Below, one piece after another: positions 16,720 through 25,532 of a DNA stretch of 64,000 nt. Positions within the stretch are counted from its first letter, which is position 1; each line of letters begins with the position of its first letter. The stretch spans positions 1 through 64,000 of the forward strand of contig NZ_KQ948781.1 of the NCBI RefSeq assembly GCF_001514205.1, in the 5' to 3' direction. The position numbers were made by a program, and so were the translations under genes. The notes under the pieces were generated by a model. That model was not told the DNA's origin. It made no database searches and saw only the letters and a list, made by a program, of their open reading frames with translations. The stretch comes from Streptomyces griseoruber (lineage in GTDB: Bacteria > Actinomycetota > Actinomycetes > Streptomycetales > Streptomycetaceae).

Positions 16720-17694
16720 TCACGCCTTTCGTTCAGTGGCAACGGAGCCGTAAGACGCCTCCTGGAGTTTTTGTTCGACTTCGGCTTCGGTCGGCATCGC
16801 CTCGGAGCAGGCCAGCCTGCCCGCGACGATCGCGCCGGCGGCGTTGGCGAAGGACACCGTGCGCCGTGTGTCCCACCGGGACAGCAGGCCATGGCAGAGC
16901 GCCCCGCCGAACGCGTCCCCGGCGCCCAGACCGTTGACCACGTGGACCGGAACCGGCGCCACCTCCACGGCGACCCCGTCCTGGCCCATGGCCAGGACCC
17001 CCTTGGGGCCCTGCTTGACCACTGCCAGCTCCACACCCGCCGCCAGCAGCGCCTTCGCCGCAGCGTACGGTTCGCGCTCCCCGGTAGCGATTTCGCACTC
17101 GTCGAGATTGCCGACGGCGACCGTCGTGTGCCGCAGTGCTTCCGTGTAGGACGACCGTGCCTGATCCGCGTCGGCCCAGAACATCGGCCGCCAGTCCAGG
17201 TCGAAGACCGTGGTTCCCGCCTTCGCCCGCGCTTCGAGCGCCGCCAGCGTCGCCGCCCGGCTCGGCTCCTCACTCAGCCCGGTCCCCGTGATCCAGAAGA
17301 CCGCTGCCTCCCGCACCGCCTCCAGGTCCAGCTCCCCCGGCTGGATGTCCAGGTCAGGAGCCTTCGGCAGGCGATAGAAGTACAGCGGGAAGTCGTCCGG
17401 CGGGAAGATCTCGCAGAACGTCACCGGTGTCGGCGCCACGCCCGACGTGCCGACGAAACGGGGATCGACGCCGTATCCCCGCAACGCGGCGCGCACGAAC
17501 TCCCCGAACGGGTCGCGGCCGGTCTTGGTGATCACGGCCGCCGTACGCCCGTAGCGCGCCGCGGCGACCGCGACATTGGTTGGACTGCCGCCCAGGTACT
17601 TGCCGAATGAGGTGACCTCGGCCAGCCCCACCCCGGTCTGAAGCGGATACACATCCACTCCCGTCCGGCCCATGGTCAGCACTTCGAACGGCAT
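16720..17694 (-). CDS. iolC: 5-dehydro-2-deoxygluconokinase
   Basis: 324 residues, PfkB/ribokinase family. The start is taken as the ATG at 17694 (MPFEVLTMGRTGVDVYPLQ) preceded by GGAAAGGAAA; a longer frame from 17748 would cross the operator and lacks a ribosome site. FGKYLGGSPTNVAVAAARYG near residue 35 is the first PfkB signature and VNGLGAGDAFGGAL near residue 255 is the second, with the catalytic Asp in GAGD. It phosphorylates 5-dehydro-2-deoxygluconate. It leads the catabolic sub-operon, with a LacI-type operator 25 bp upstream of its start. Confidence 0.95.
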   Translation of the reverse strand: MPFEVLTMGRTGVDVYPLQTGVGLAEVTSFGKYLGGSPTNVAVAAARYGRTAAVITKTGRDPFGEFVRAALRGYGVDPRFVGTSGVAPTPVTFCEIFPPDDFPLYFYRLPKAPDLDIQPGELDLEAVREAAVFWITGTGLSEEPSRAATLAALEARAKAGTTVFDLDWRPMFWADADQARSSYTEALRHTTVAVGNLDECEIATGEREPYAAAKALLAAGVELAVVKQGPKGVLAMGQDGVAVEVAPVPVHVVNGLGAGDAFGGALCHGLLSRWDTRRTVSFANAAGAIVAGRLACSEAMPTEAEVEQKLQEASYGSVATERKA

Positions 17695-17718
17695 TGCTGG
17701 TTTCCTTTCCCGTCCCGA

Positions 17719-17734
17719 TTTAGAGCGCTTTAAA
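17719..17734. promoter_or_regulatory. LacI-type operator upstream of iolC
   Basis: TTTAGAGCGCTTTAAA is a 16-bp palindrome with one mismatched pair, centred on GCGC. It lies between the ATPase stop (17756) and the iolC start (17694). It shares TTAAA-N4-TTTAA-type arms with the sites at 21182 and 22448. It suggests an internal, repressor-controlled promoter for the catabolic genes. Confidence 0.72.
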
Positions 17735-17755
17735 GAGAGGTCGGACAAAACCCGC

Positions 17756-18550
17756 TCAGGCGTCGGCCTGGAGTTGGGCGAGTTCGGCTTCGAGGTCGGC
17801 CATGGCTTCGCCGCCGGCCATGAGGTCGGTGATCTCCTCGCGGGTGCGTTCGCCCTTGCGGAAGTCGTCGGCCTTCTGGCCGCGGATGAGGACGGCGAAG
17901 TGGTCGCCGACCATCATGGCGTGGCGGACGTTGTGGGTGACGAGGATGACGGCGACGCCCTTGGCGCGGGCCTGCATGATGATCCGCAGGACGTGGGCGG
18001 CTTCCTTGACGCCGAGGGCGGCGGTGGGTTCGTCGAGGATGAGGACGTTGGCGCCGAAGTAGACGGCCCGGGCGATGGCGAGGGCCTGGCGCTCACCGCC
18101 GGACAGGGCGCCGACGAGGCGGTTGCCGTCGGTGACGCGGGTGATGCCGAGGGACTGCATCTCGCGGACGGCGATCTCGCCGGCCAGCTTCTTGTCGAAG
18201 AGCTTGAACGGGCCGAAGCCCTTGGTGGGTTCGGCGCCGACGAAGAAGCAGCGGCCGACGCCCATGAGCGGGAAGGTGCCACCGAACTGGTGCACGGTGG
18301 CGATGCCCTGGGCGCTGGCGTCGCGGGGGCTGTCGAACTCGACGCGTTCGCCGTTGATCTCGATGGTGCCGCTGGTGGGCTTGTGGAAGCCGGAGAGGAT
18401 CTTGATGAGGGTGGACTTGCCGGCGCCGTTGTCGCCGAGCAGGCAGAGGACCTTGCCGGCTTCCACTTCGAGGGAGATGTCCTGGAGGGCGTTGGTGCCG
18501 AGGAAGGACTTGCTGACGTCGGCGAGACGGAGCAGGGGTGTGGTCGTCAT
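17756..18550 (-). CDS. Sugar ABC transporter ATP-binding protein
   Basis: 264 residues, a single ABC domain, half the length of RbsA-type double ATPases. Walker A GDNGAGKST is near residues 37-45, the signature reads LSGGERQALAIARA near 150, Walker B is VLILDEPTAALG near 170 and the H-loop LVTHNVRHAM near 200. The Q-loop region reads HQFGGTFPLMGVGRCFFVG. It probably works as a homodimer with the permease 5 bp upstream and the lipoprotein at 19748. The start is the ATG at 18550 (MTTTPLLRLADVSKSF); a longer frame reaching 19030 is the permease gene in another frame. Substrate inferred as an inositol from the operon. Confidence 0.93.
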   Translation of the reverse strand: MTTTPLLRLADVSKSFLGTNALQDISLEVEAGKVLCLLGDNGAGKSTLIKILSGFHKPTSGTIEINGERVEFDSPRDASAQGIATVHQFGGTFPLMGVGRCFFVGAEPTKGFGPFKLFDKKLAGEIAVREMQSLGITRVTDGNRLVGALSGGERQALAIARAVYFGANVLILDEPTAALGVKEAAHVLRIIMQARAKGVAVILVTHNVRHAMMVGDHFAVLIRGQKADDFRKGERTREEITDLMAGGEAMADLEAELAQLQADA

Positions 18551-18555
18551 GGGGA

Positions 18556-19641
18556 TCAGACCTTCTTCGCGGAACGGGGCTTGTAGGACAGGGCCAGGCG
18601 GCGGAAGGTGTTGTTCATCAGCACGGCGGTGAGGATGAGGACGCCGAGGATGAGGCTGGCCCAGTCGGAGTTCCAGCCGGTGTAGTAGATGCCCTGGTTG
18701 ACGATGGCGAAGGTCAGCGTGCCCAGCGCGATGCCGATGACGGAGCCGTAGCCGCCGGTGAGGAGCACGCCGCCGATGACGACGGCGATGATGGAGTTGA
18801 AGACGAAGGACTGCCCGTTGGCGACCTGGGCGCCGTTGTAGAGGATGGTCTGGATCACGCCGACCAGTGCGGCGCCGAAGCCGCTGGCCATGTACAGGGC
18901 GATCTTCACCTTCGTCACCGGGATGCCGGTGGCGCGGGCGCTCTCCTTGTCGCCGCCGATCGCGAAGATCCAGTTGCCGTACGGCATCATCTGGAGCACC
19001 ACCGAGACCAGCACCGCGATGCCGATCCACCAGAAGATCGCCACCTCGAACTGCCCGCCGATCAACTGCCCGAACACCGCCTTGGAGAACGGGTCGGGGC
19101 TGATCGCCACACTCGTCGTGCCGGTCGCGACGCGGGACAGGCCCAGGGTCAGACCCGCGACACCGGCCATCGTCGCCAGCGTGACGACCAGCGACGGGAC
19201 GTTGGTGCGGGTGACGATGATGCCGTTGAGCAGGCCGATCAGCAGGCCGAGACCGAGGGCCAGGACGATGCCGACGATCATCGGCGCACCCCAGTGGCCG
19301 GAGACGATCGCCAGTGTCATCGAGGAGCCGGCGAGGACCGAGCCGACGGAGACGTCGAGTTCGCCGGCGATCATCAGCAGCCCGACGGGGATGGCGATGA
19401 TGCCGAGCTCGGCGGCGATGTTCAGCCAGCTCGCCGCACCCGCCGCGGCCAGGAACTTCTCACCGCCGAAGATCGCGAAGAAGACGAAAACACTGATCGT
19501 TCCGATGAGTGCGCCCGCCTCAGGGCGGTGCCGCAGCCGGCCCAGGGGGCTTTCGGTGCGCTTGAGTGCGGAGACGTCGGGCGCCGACTCGGCCGTCGTC
19601 TCGGCCGTGATGCCGACCGTGTCGGGAAGAGAGGAAGTCAT
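18556..19641 (-). CDS. Sugar ABC transporter permease (RbsC-like)
   Basis: 361 residues with about ten hydrophobic segments, such as GTISVFVFFAIFG, AAELGIIAIPVGLLMIAG and IIAVVIGGVLLTGGYGSVIG. The BPD_transp_2 motif AGELDVSVGSVLA and GxxSFVFNSIIAVVIGGV of ribose/inositol permeases are present. A charged 45-residue N-terminal cytoplasmic tail precedes the first membrane segment. It lies between the binding protein and the ATPase and would form the membrane channel as a homodimer. A 106-bp gap with a hairpin separates it from the binding-protein gene. Confidence 0.93.
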   Translation of the reverse strand: MTSSLPDTVGITAETTAESAPDVSALKRTESPLGRLRHRPEAGALIGTISVFVFFAIFGGEKFLAAAGAASWLNIAAELGIIAIPVGLLMIAGELDVSVGSVLAGSSMTLAIVSGHWGAPMIVGIVLALGLGLLIGLLNGIIVTRTNVPSLVVTLATMAGVAGLTLGLSRVATGTTSVAISPDPFSKAVFGQLIGGQFEVAIFWWIGIAVLVSVVLQMMPYGNWIFAIGGDKESARATGIPVTKVKIALYMASGFGAALVGVIQTILYNGAQVANGQSFVFNSIIAVVIGGVLLTGGYGSVIGIALGTLTFAIVNQGIYYTGWNSDWASLILGVLILTAVLMNNTFRRLALSYKPRSAKKV

Positions 19642-19693
19642 CGGTCTGGTGTCACCTTCGTGAATCTCGGTTGGGGGTTGCGAGCGGGGGCCT

Positions 19694-19721
19694 CGGGCAC
19701 CAGGTCCATACCGGGTGCCCG
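19694..19721. promoter_or_regulatory. Intercistronic hairpin between binding-protein and permease genes
   Basis: CGGGCACC (19694-19701) pairs with GGTGCCCG (19714-19721) around a 12-base loop. In ABC operons such structures often protect the 3' end of the binding-protein mRNA and lower permease expression. That role is inferred here. Confidence 0.45.
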
Positions 19722-19747
19722 ACGTGCGGACCCGGCGCCCGAGGTGC

Positions 19748-20839
19748 TCAGCGGACGCCGGCCGCGGTACCTGCGATGGCTGCGGCGACGTTGTCGGAGG
19801 TGACCAGGAGCGGGCCGGTCAGAAGGGGGTTCTGGGGCGGGATCACGCCGTAGGAGAGGTACTGGTTGGCTATGGAGACGGCGTAGAAACCCTGCAGGTA
19901 GGGCTGTTGGTCGATGGCGAACAGCTGCTTGCCGGCCTTGATCCGGTTGAGCTGGCTCGTCGACAGGTCGAAGGTGCCGAGCTTGACCTTGTCGCCGGCC
20001 TTGGCCTGTTCGATCGCGGAGGCGGCGCTGTCCGCGTCCTGGACACCGATGGTGACCAGGGCGTCGACGCTGCTGTCCTTGAGCAGTGCGCCCTTGATGG
20101 CCTGGGTGACGGCGGAGGGGTTGCCGAAGTTCGAGGAGGGCAGCGGCAGCTGCTTGGAGGTGGCGCCCTTGCTCTTGGCGCCGTCGGCGATGCCCTTGCA
20201 CCGGGCCTCCGAGTTGGCCGCGCCCGGCACCGTGTTGACGCACAGGATGTTCTTGGCACCGGACTCGGCGAACTTCACGCCGCCGGCCTTGCCGGCCTCG
20301 TAGTCGTCGGAGCCGATGTACTTGAGGCCGCCGGTACGCCGCGCCGCCTCGACGCCGCCCGAGTTGTAGACGAAGACCTTGACGCCCTTGGCCACGGCCT
20401 GCTTGATCGCCGCGTCCTGGCTGTCCGGGACCCAGTCGGGGACGACGATCGCCGAGGGGTTCTGGGAGAGCGCGGTCAGGGTCAGCTTCGCCGCATCGGG
20501 GCCGAGGTTGTCGTAGTTCTGCGGACCGAGGAAGGTGACCGAGCCGCCGCCGGCCTTGACCACCTTCGCCGCGTCCTCGCCGCCGCGTTTGACGGCGGAC
20601 CAGAACGGGTCGTCGGCCTTGCCGCCGATCACGTAGACGGAGACCTTGCCGTTGCTCTTGGCGCCCGAGTCCGAGCCGGCCGCGGCAGACGCTGTCGCCG
20701 TGCCCGCCTTGTCGTCGGTCGCCTTGCCGCTGGCGCAGGCGGTCAGTGCGGAGGCGGCCAGGGTGAACAGGCCGACCGTGGCCAGCAGTCTGCGGGGAAG
20801 ACGGCGACCGTGTGGCCGACGGGTATGGGTGCGTTCCAT
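19748..20839 (-). CDS. Sugar ABC transporter substrate-binding lipoprotein
   Basis: 363 residues. The N-terminus has arginines, a hydrophobic stretch and the lipobox LTAC with Cys35, so it is an extracytoplasmic lipoprotein. The remainder is a periplasmic-binding-protein type I (ribose/inositol class, Peripla_BP_4) fold: VSVYVIGGKADDPFWSAVKR, TALSQNPSAIVVPDWVPDSQ, and FAIDQQPYLQGFYAVSIANQ near the C-terminus. AAGGAG lies about 10 bp before the ATG. It is the first gene of the leftward transporter and catabolic operon, and the LacI-type box at 21182 lies about 340 bp upstream. It shares the DQQPYLQG motif with the second binding protein at 22659. Confidence 0.93.
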   Translation of the reverse strand: MERTHTRRPHGRRLPRRLLATVGLFTLAASALTACASGKATDDKAGTATASAAAGSDSGAKSNGKVSVYVIGGKADDPFWSAVKRGGEDAAKVVKAGGGSVTFLGPQNYDNLGPDAAKLTLTALSQNPSAIVVPDWVPDSQDAAIKQAVAKGVKVFVYNSGGVEAARRTGGLKYIGSDDYEAGKAGGVKFAESGAKNILCVNTVPGAANSEARCKGIADGAKSKGATSKQLPLPSSNFGNPSAVTQAIKGALLKDSSVDALVTIGVQDADSAASAIEQAKAGDKVKLGTFDLSTSQLNRIKAGKQLFAIDQQPYLQGFYAVSIANQYLSYGVIPPQNPLLTGPLLVTSDNVAAAIAGTAAGVR

Positions 20840-21181
20840 GTGCTGCGGTGCTCCTTCGTGGCGATCGGCGCGGGGAGGACGAGGCGCCGGGGACGATCGT
20901 GCGGCGGTTCTTCGGGACGTCGGTGCGGCCGGAAACCGGTGCCGCCGCGGCTCTGGCGGTGCCGATCGTGATGCGGGGTCGCGGTGCGCGATCGGAGAAA
21001 AGCGGGCGTGGACGGGCGGGATACGGACCTCTGGAATTCGGCGGAGGAATTCCCGGGGAGACGGACCGTATTGCCGTTCGAGCCTGGCCCCTCTGCGGGG
21101 TTTTTCCTCAGGTCAAGGACGGTGGCAGATGGGTGTGGACGAGGCTTGCCGGGCGGCGGACGCCTCACGCTCAAGGATCTT
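20840..21181 (-). promoter_or_regulatory. Long upstream/leader region of the transporter operon
   Basis: No gene is credible in the 500 bp between the binding-protein start and the LacI gene stop. GGAATTC (21033-21039) and GAATTCC (21047-21053) form a perfect inverted repeat around 7 bases, and a short CCCC-TCTGC-GGGG hairpin with a T-run lies at about 21089-21106 on the + strand. If transcription starts near the LacI box at 21182, the mRNA would carry a leader of roughly 300 bases able to form these hairpins. No known riboswitch was recognised. Confidence 0.35.
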
Positions 21182-21195
21182 TTAAACCGCTTTAA
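21182..21195. promoter_or_regulatory. LacI-type operator upstream of the transporter operon
   Basis: TTAAACCGCTTTAA has perfect 5-bp arms (TTAAA/TTTAA) around a 4-base centre. It matches the boxes at 17719 and 22448 and lies between the LacI gene and the binding-protein gene that starts the leftward operon. Confidence 0.7.
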
Positions 21196-21341
21196 GCGAT
21201 GGCCAGAGCATGCTTGCGTTTCGGGCGTGTGTCAAGGGTTTGACGCGCGACCTTCAGCTCCCGATATCTTTCCGTGACCCCTCGAATGATGCAATGGCCA
21301 CGTATATCGGCGTGCGGAGAGGCGGGTGTGACAAGCCTTGG

Positions 21342-22379
21342 TCAGCGTGGCTCGGAAGTGGTGCCGCGCGCGATCAGGACGGGAGTGAGGACGATCTCCC
21401 GAGGGGCGGTGCGGCCGTGGTCCAGGCGTTCGACGGCAGCGGTGACGGCCTGCCGCGCCTGTTCCTCGGCGTTCTGGCTGACCGTGGTGAGGTCGAAGGA
21501 GGCGAGCCGGGAGAGGGTGTCGTCGTCGTAGCCGGCGACGGAGATTTTGCCCGGGACGTCGACTCCGGCCCGCCGGAAGGCGGTGAGCATGCCGATGGCG
21601 CACTGGTCGTTGTAGGTGACGACGGCGGTCGGCAGGTCGCCGCTTTCCAGGAAGTGCCGGGCTGCCAGCTCGCCGGCGTGTTCCGTGGCTCCGCCGTGCA
21701 GGACCCTGATGTGGGCGTCGAGGGTGTTGCGGCGCATGGCGGAGCGGTAACCGCGGCGGCGGTCGGTGACGATGACGCCCTTGCCGCCGTCGACGTAGAC
21801 GATGGAGTGGTGACCGAGCTCCACCAGATGGTCGACGACCTGGCCGACTCCGACGTCGTCCGCAGTGCGCACGACGTCGAGGCCGGCCTTGATGATCCGG
21901 CGGCCCAGGGAGATGACCGGCGCCCGGCGGGCGAGCTCGGCGAGTTCGGCGTCGGCGGACTCCGAGCCGAGCAGGATGAGCGCCTCGCACCGGAAGGCCA
22001 GGAGGGTCTCGATCGCGGTGCTCTCGGTCCGGGTCCGGGTCCGGGTGCTCAGGACGAGGTCGTACCCGATCTCCTCGGCCGCCGTGTGCAGGTGCTCGAC
22101 GAGCTCCGCGTGGAACGGACTGTGGACGTCGATCACCACGCCGAGGAGCCTGCTGCGGCGACTGGCCAGCGTGCTGGCGGTGCGGTCCGGGCGGTAGCCG
22201 AGGTCGGCCGCGGCCTTCAGGACACGCTGGCGGGTGCGCTCGCTGGGTCCGGGAACACCGCGCAGCACCAGAGAGACCGAGGCGGTGGAGAGACCCACCC
22301 GCGCGGCGACGTCCTCCAGTCGGGGACGAGGGGATGCGCCGTTGCCGCCGGCGGGGCCGGCGCTCTCGAAGTCGCCCAC
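21342..22379 (-). CDS. LacI family transcriptional regulator, probable inositol-locus repressor
   Basis: 345 residues from the GTG at 22379, chosen because AGGAGG lies directly before it. An ATG at 22406 would add nine residues with only a weak ribosome site. The LacI HTH is at residues about 21-42 (RLEDVAARVGLSTASVSLVL), followed by the hinge RPDRTASTLASRRS. The ligand-binding domain is of the PBP-I type, ending DLTTVSQNAEEQARQAV. It sits between the two binding-protein genes and near three matching palindromes (17719, 21182, 22448), the last in its own promoter, so it very probably represses the transporter, the iol genes, the second binding protein and itself. The inducer is probably an inositol or a pathway intermediate. 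Confidence 0.93.
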   Translation of the reverse strand: MGDFESAGPAGGNGASPRPRLEDVAARVGLSTASVSLVLRGVPGPSERTRQRVLKAAADLGYRPDRTASTLASRRSRLLGVVIDVHSPFHAELVEHLHTAAEEIGYDLVLSTRTRTRTESTAIETLLAFRCEALILLGSESADAELAELARRAPVISLGRRIIKAGLDVVRTADDVGVGQVVDHLVELGHHSIVYVDGGKGVIVTDRRRGYRSAMRRNTLDAHIRVLHGGATEHAGELAARHFLESGDLPTAVVTYNDQCAIGMLTAFRRAGVDVPGKISVAGYDDDTLSRLASFDLTTVSQNAEEQARQAVTAAVERLDHGRTAPREIVLTPVLIARGTTSEPR

Positions 22380-22447
22380 GTCACCTCCTGGTGGGTTTGG
22401 GGTCATACCCTTGACGCATGCCAGTGGCGGTGTTGATGATAGCAGTG

Positions 22448-22463
22448 ATTAAAGCGTTTTAAT
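22448..22463. promoter_or_regulatory. LacI-type operator in the divergent LacI / binding-protein promoter
   Basis: ATTAAAGCGTTTTAAT has perfect 6-bp arms (ATTAAA/TTTAAT). It lies 69 bp upstream of the LacI start and 196 bp upstream of the binding protein at 22659. It is the third copy of the motif in the locus. Confidence 0.7.
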
Positions 22464-22658
22464 TCATGGAATGGTGGCGTAGCCCCACATGCCACGACCA
22501 CGGCGCACCGGGCGCCTGAAGGGGAGGCCCATATGCCCACGGCCGGGCACTGTCGCCGTTCGGCGGCCACGAACCGGAACCGGGCTGTGAGTTCGCGACG
22601 GCCGCCCTGACGCCCCCGATCCTCGCCTCTCCGCCCCGCACAGTGAGGTGCAAGCACC

Positions 22659-23669
22659 ATGAACCAGTTCCCCGCACGTTGCCTCCGCAGAGTGGCGCCG
22701 GCCGTTGCCGCGGCAGCGCTGGTGCTTGCAGGCTGCTCCAGCGCATCCGGCGGCAAGAAGGCCGAGCAGTCCGCCGCCCAGGCTTCGGTCGGGAAGGCCG
22801 ACACGCCCCGTATGACGGTGGCGATGGTCACCCATGCGCCGTCCGGTGACACTTTCTGGGACACCGTCCGCAAAGGCGCCGAGGCCGCGGCCGCCAAGGA
22901 CAACATCAAGCTGATCTACTCCAACAACGAGACGGCGTCCGATCAGGCCGCCCTGATGCAGAACGCGATCGACCAGAAAGTCGACGGCATCGCGGTCACT
23001 CTGGCCAAGCCGGACGCGATGAAGGGTGTGGTCGCCAAGGCGGAGCGGGCCGGCATCCCGGTGGTCGGCTTCAACGCAGGGCTGTCCGTCTGGAAGGAAC
23101 AGGGCTTGCTGGAGTTCTTCGGTCAGGACGAGTCGGTCTCCGGCCAGGCTCTGGGGACCCGCCTGAACGGCGCCGGCGCCAAGCACGCCCTGTGTGTCAT
23201 CCAGGCCCAGGGCGACGTGAATCTCGAACAGCGTTGCGCGGGCGTGAAGAAGACCCTCGGCGGCAGGACGGACATCCTCTACGTCAACGGCACCGACATG
23301 CCTTCGGTGAAATCCACCATCGAGGCGAAGCTCGCCCGGGACCGCTCCATCGACTACGTCGTCACGCTGGGAGCCCCTTTCGCGCTGACGGCGGTGCAGT
23401 CGGTCTCCGAGTCAGGCAGCAAGGCCAAGGTCGCCACGTTCGACCTCAACAAGGAACTGGTAACGGCCGTCGAGAAGGGGGCCATCCAGTTCGCCGTGGA
23501 CCAGCAGCCTTACCTACAGGGTTACTTGGCGGTCGACTCGCTGTGGTTGTACAAGACCAACGGCAACTACATGGGCGGCGGCGAGGAGCCGGTCCTGACC
23601 GGTCCTGCCTTCGTCGACAAGGCCAACATCCACTCCGTCGCTTCCTTCGCGGCCAAAGGTACGCGCTGA
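22659..23669 (+). CDS. Second sugar ABC substrate-binding lipoprotein, without its own transporter
   Basis: 336 residues with lipobox LAGC (Cys26) after an arginine-poor hydrophobic leader. The fold is Peripla_BP_4: MTVAMVTHAPSGDTFWDTVR, AIDQKVDGIAVTLAKPDAMK, and IQFAVDQQPYLQGYLAVDSL. It is divergent from the LacI gene and has its own LacI box. No permease or ATPase follows; the next genes rightwards are transposon remnants. It may deliver a second ligand to the permease/ATPase of the leftward operon, or its partner genes were lost to the TniQ/TniB insertion. GTGAGG precedes the ATG by about 10 bp. Confidence 0.9.
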   Translation: MNQFPARCLRRVAPAVAAAALVLAGCSSASGGKKAEQSAAQASVGKADTPRMTVAMVTHAPSGDTFWDTVRKGAEAAAAKDNIKLIYSNNETASDQAALMQNAIDQKVDGIAVTLAKPDAMKGVVAKAERAGIPVVGFNAGLSVWKEQGLLEFFGQDESVSGQALGTRLNGAGAKHALCVIQAQGDVNLEQRCAGVKKTLGGRTDILYVNGTDMPSVKSTIEAKLARDRSIDYVVTLGAPFALTAVQSVSESGSKAKVATFDLNKELVTAVEKGAIQFAVDQQPYLQGYLAVDSLWLYKTNGNYMGGGEEPVLTGPAFVDKANIHSVASFAAKGTR

Positions 23670-23737
23670 GTGCGGTGTGCCCGTGACGGGCAAGCTTTGT
23701 CTGCGATCCGTGTCGGCGCTGGCAGGCGCGGACAGGC

Positions 23738-25532
23738 TCAGTCTCCAAGGGGCAGAAGGTCGTGGATGTTCAAGCTGCTGGCTTTGAACTTGTCCGCGTC
23801 GACTGCGTCGGCGAGGCGGACCGCCAGGGCGGTGAGGATGTCCAGCAGTGGGCGGTGTCGGCGGTGCGGTTTGGCATAGCGGAAGTTCTTCAGGACCTCA
23901 TGGATCTGGTCCATCTGTCCGCCTTGAATGACCCAGGGTGCGAAATGCCGTTCTCCCTGGGTCACGAGGCACCAGACGAACGTGGAGGCGGCTGGCTGCT
24001 CCGAGGCGGTGAGGATTCCCCTGCCTCGGACCGGTGGTTCTGGCAAGCAGCGTGAGATGGCTTGCCAATCTGCGTCTGATAGCTGCCACTTGCGCATGCG
24101 TGCTCGACGCCTTTGATAGTTGACGAGGTGTTTCGCCGCTTCGAGTTCGGCGGTCAGGCCAGCGAGGGCTGCGTCGAATAGTTCCGGGTTATCGGTGTTT
24201 CGTTGCCATCGTCCGAGGGCGGTTGCGGCACCGGGCGCGTGGTGGGGGCGGTGGTGTCCGAAGAATTCGGGTGCGCTGCTGGCGGGCTGGCCGGTCGCTT
24301 CCTGGTAGAGGCGAACGCAGATGGCGCGCCGGAAGACCCGCGGGCTGATGCCGGTGAGGTCCAGATGCCGGAAATGCCGGTCGAACCACGGGGCCGTACT
24401 TCCTCCGGTGTGCGATGGTCTGTCGCCGGGTGAGGCTGGTGGGTTTGATGAGGATCAGCGGATCGAGGGTCAGCCGGAGCCTTTGCTGGATGGGCGGCTG
24501 GTCCAGGAGGTAGCGGCGGCCCCAGACGGTCTTCCATCCGAGGTCGCCCATGCTGAGGAGAACTGGCCGCAGAAGATCGATGGCCTCGGCAGGGCTGTGC
24601 TGGTCGGTGATGCGTACTGCGGCTTCGAGGAACCCTGCGCAGGCGCGGGATTCGTCGCTCGAGGTGGTGGAGGAGACAAGGTCGCTGCCTGCTGGCCAGG
24701 TGAGAGACAGCAGTGAGGTGAGCCATCGAATCTGCGTGAAGTACTGCTCCGGCGGGATCGGCTCTCCCAGGCTCTGAGCTGTGCCGGGACCGTCCGGTCT
24801 CAGGAGCGCGGCCAGGCGCTCTTGGAGGACGAGCTGCTCGTGAGCGGGTGGTGGGCCCTGGACGCTGGCAGTGGTGTCGAGCCGTGTCCCGCAGCTGGGC
24901 GGATCGAAGGGCCTTTCGAGAGTGGGGAGGGTGGTTCGGCACTGCAGGGGGTGGAGCCTGTGGTCCTTGATCCGAGGCAGGAGGCGGGCGCCCGAGCCCG
25001 GCGCGAAGTGGACAGGCTGCTGGCAGACCGGGCAGAGGTGTTCGAGGAATACGCGCTGGCGCATGCAGGCGAAGACGGGCGGGAGGCGCCAGCTGCGTCG
25101 CCATGCCCCGCCGTGCTCGTTCTGGATGGTGCTGCCGTTGCTGGCGAGGCATTGAGGGCAGTAGCGGGTCGAGGTGGTGAACAGCCACCGTTCCGTTCTG
25201 ATGACCTTCCTGCCATCCATCGTGCGGGCTTTGTCCGCGAAGGCCGGCGCCGCGTAGGGATAGCGCTCTTCGAAGGCGCTCAGGCAGAGCGCCGCGGTCT
25301 CGCTCGGAGTGAGACGGGCGGCCGTGCTGAACACCGCGGCGGTGTCGGCATCCAGGTGGACCATGGAGCTCAGGCGGGGCCGTGCCTCACTGCGGTCGGT
25401 CACGGTCAGGCCGGTGAGGAACATGACGCGGGCGGGGGTGTGTTCCAGCCGGTGCGAGAGGCGCAGAAGGTAGCCAGGCAGCGACTCGTCTTCGAGAGGG
25501 TCGAGGCTGAGCGGCAGTGGATCACGGAGCAT
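23738..25532 (-). pseudogene. TniQ-family transposition protein, frameshifted
   Basis: From the ATG at 25532 the frame reads SLDPLEDESLPGYLLRLSHR (TniQ N-terminal signature) with CxxC knuckles in RYCPQCLASNG and LEHLCPVCQQPVHF. Near 24395 one extra base (GGCCCCG) shifts the frame. Reading on gives WFDRHFRHLDLTGISPRVF, LVNYQRRRARMRKWQLSDAD and the stop at 23738, restoring a protein of about 598 residues. In the unshifted frame a meaningless tail ends at 24189. TniQ/TnsD-type proteins select target sites for Tn5053- or Tn7-like transposons. It overlaps the stop of the TniB-like gene by 11 bases. The transposase gene tniA is missing. Confidence 0.75.

Noticed and set aside
15843..17273. 476-residue extension of the Cgl0159-type aldolase frame
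   Set aside because: The upstream half is the iolC gene in the wrong frame; the real start is the GTG at 16715.
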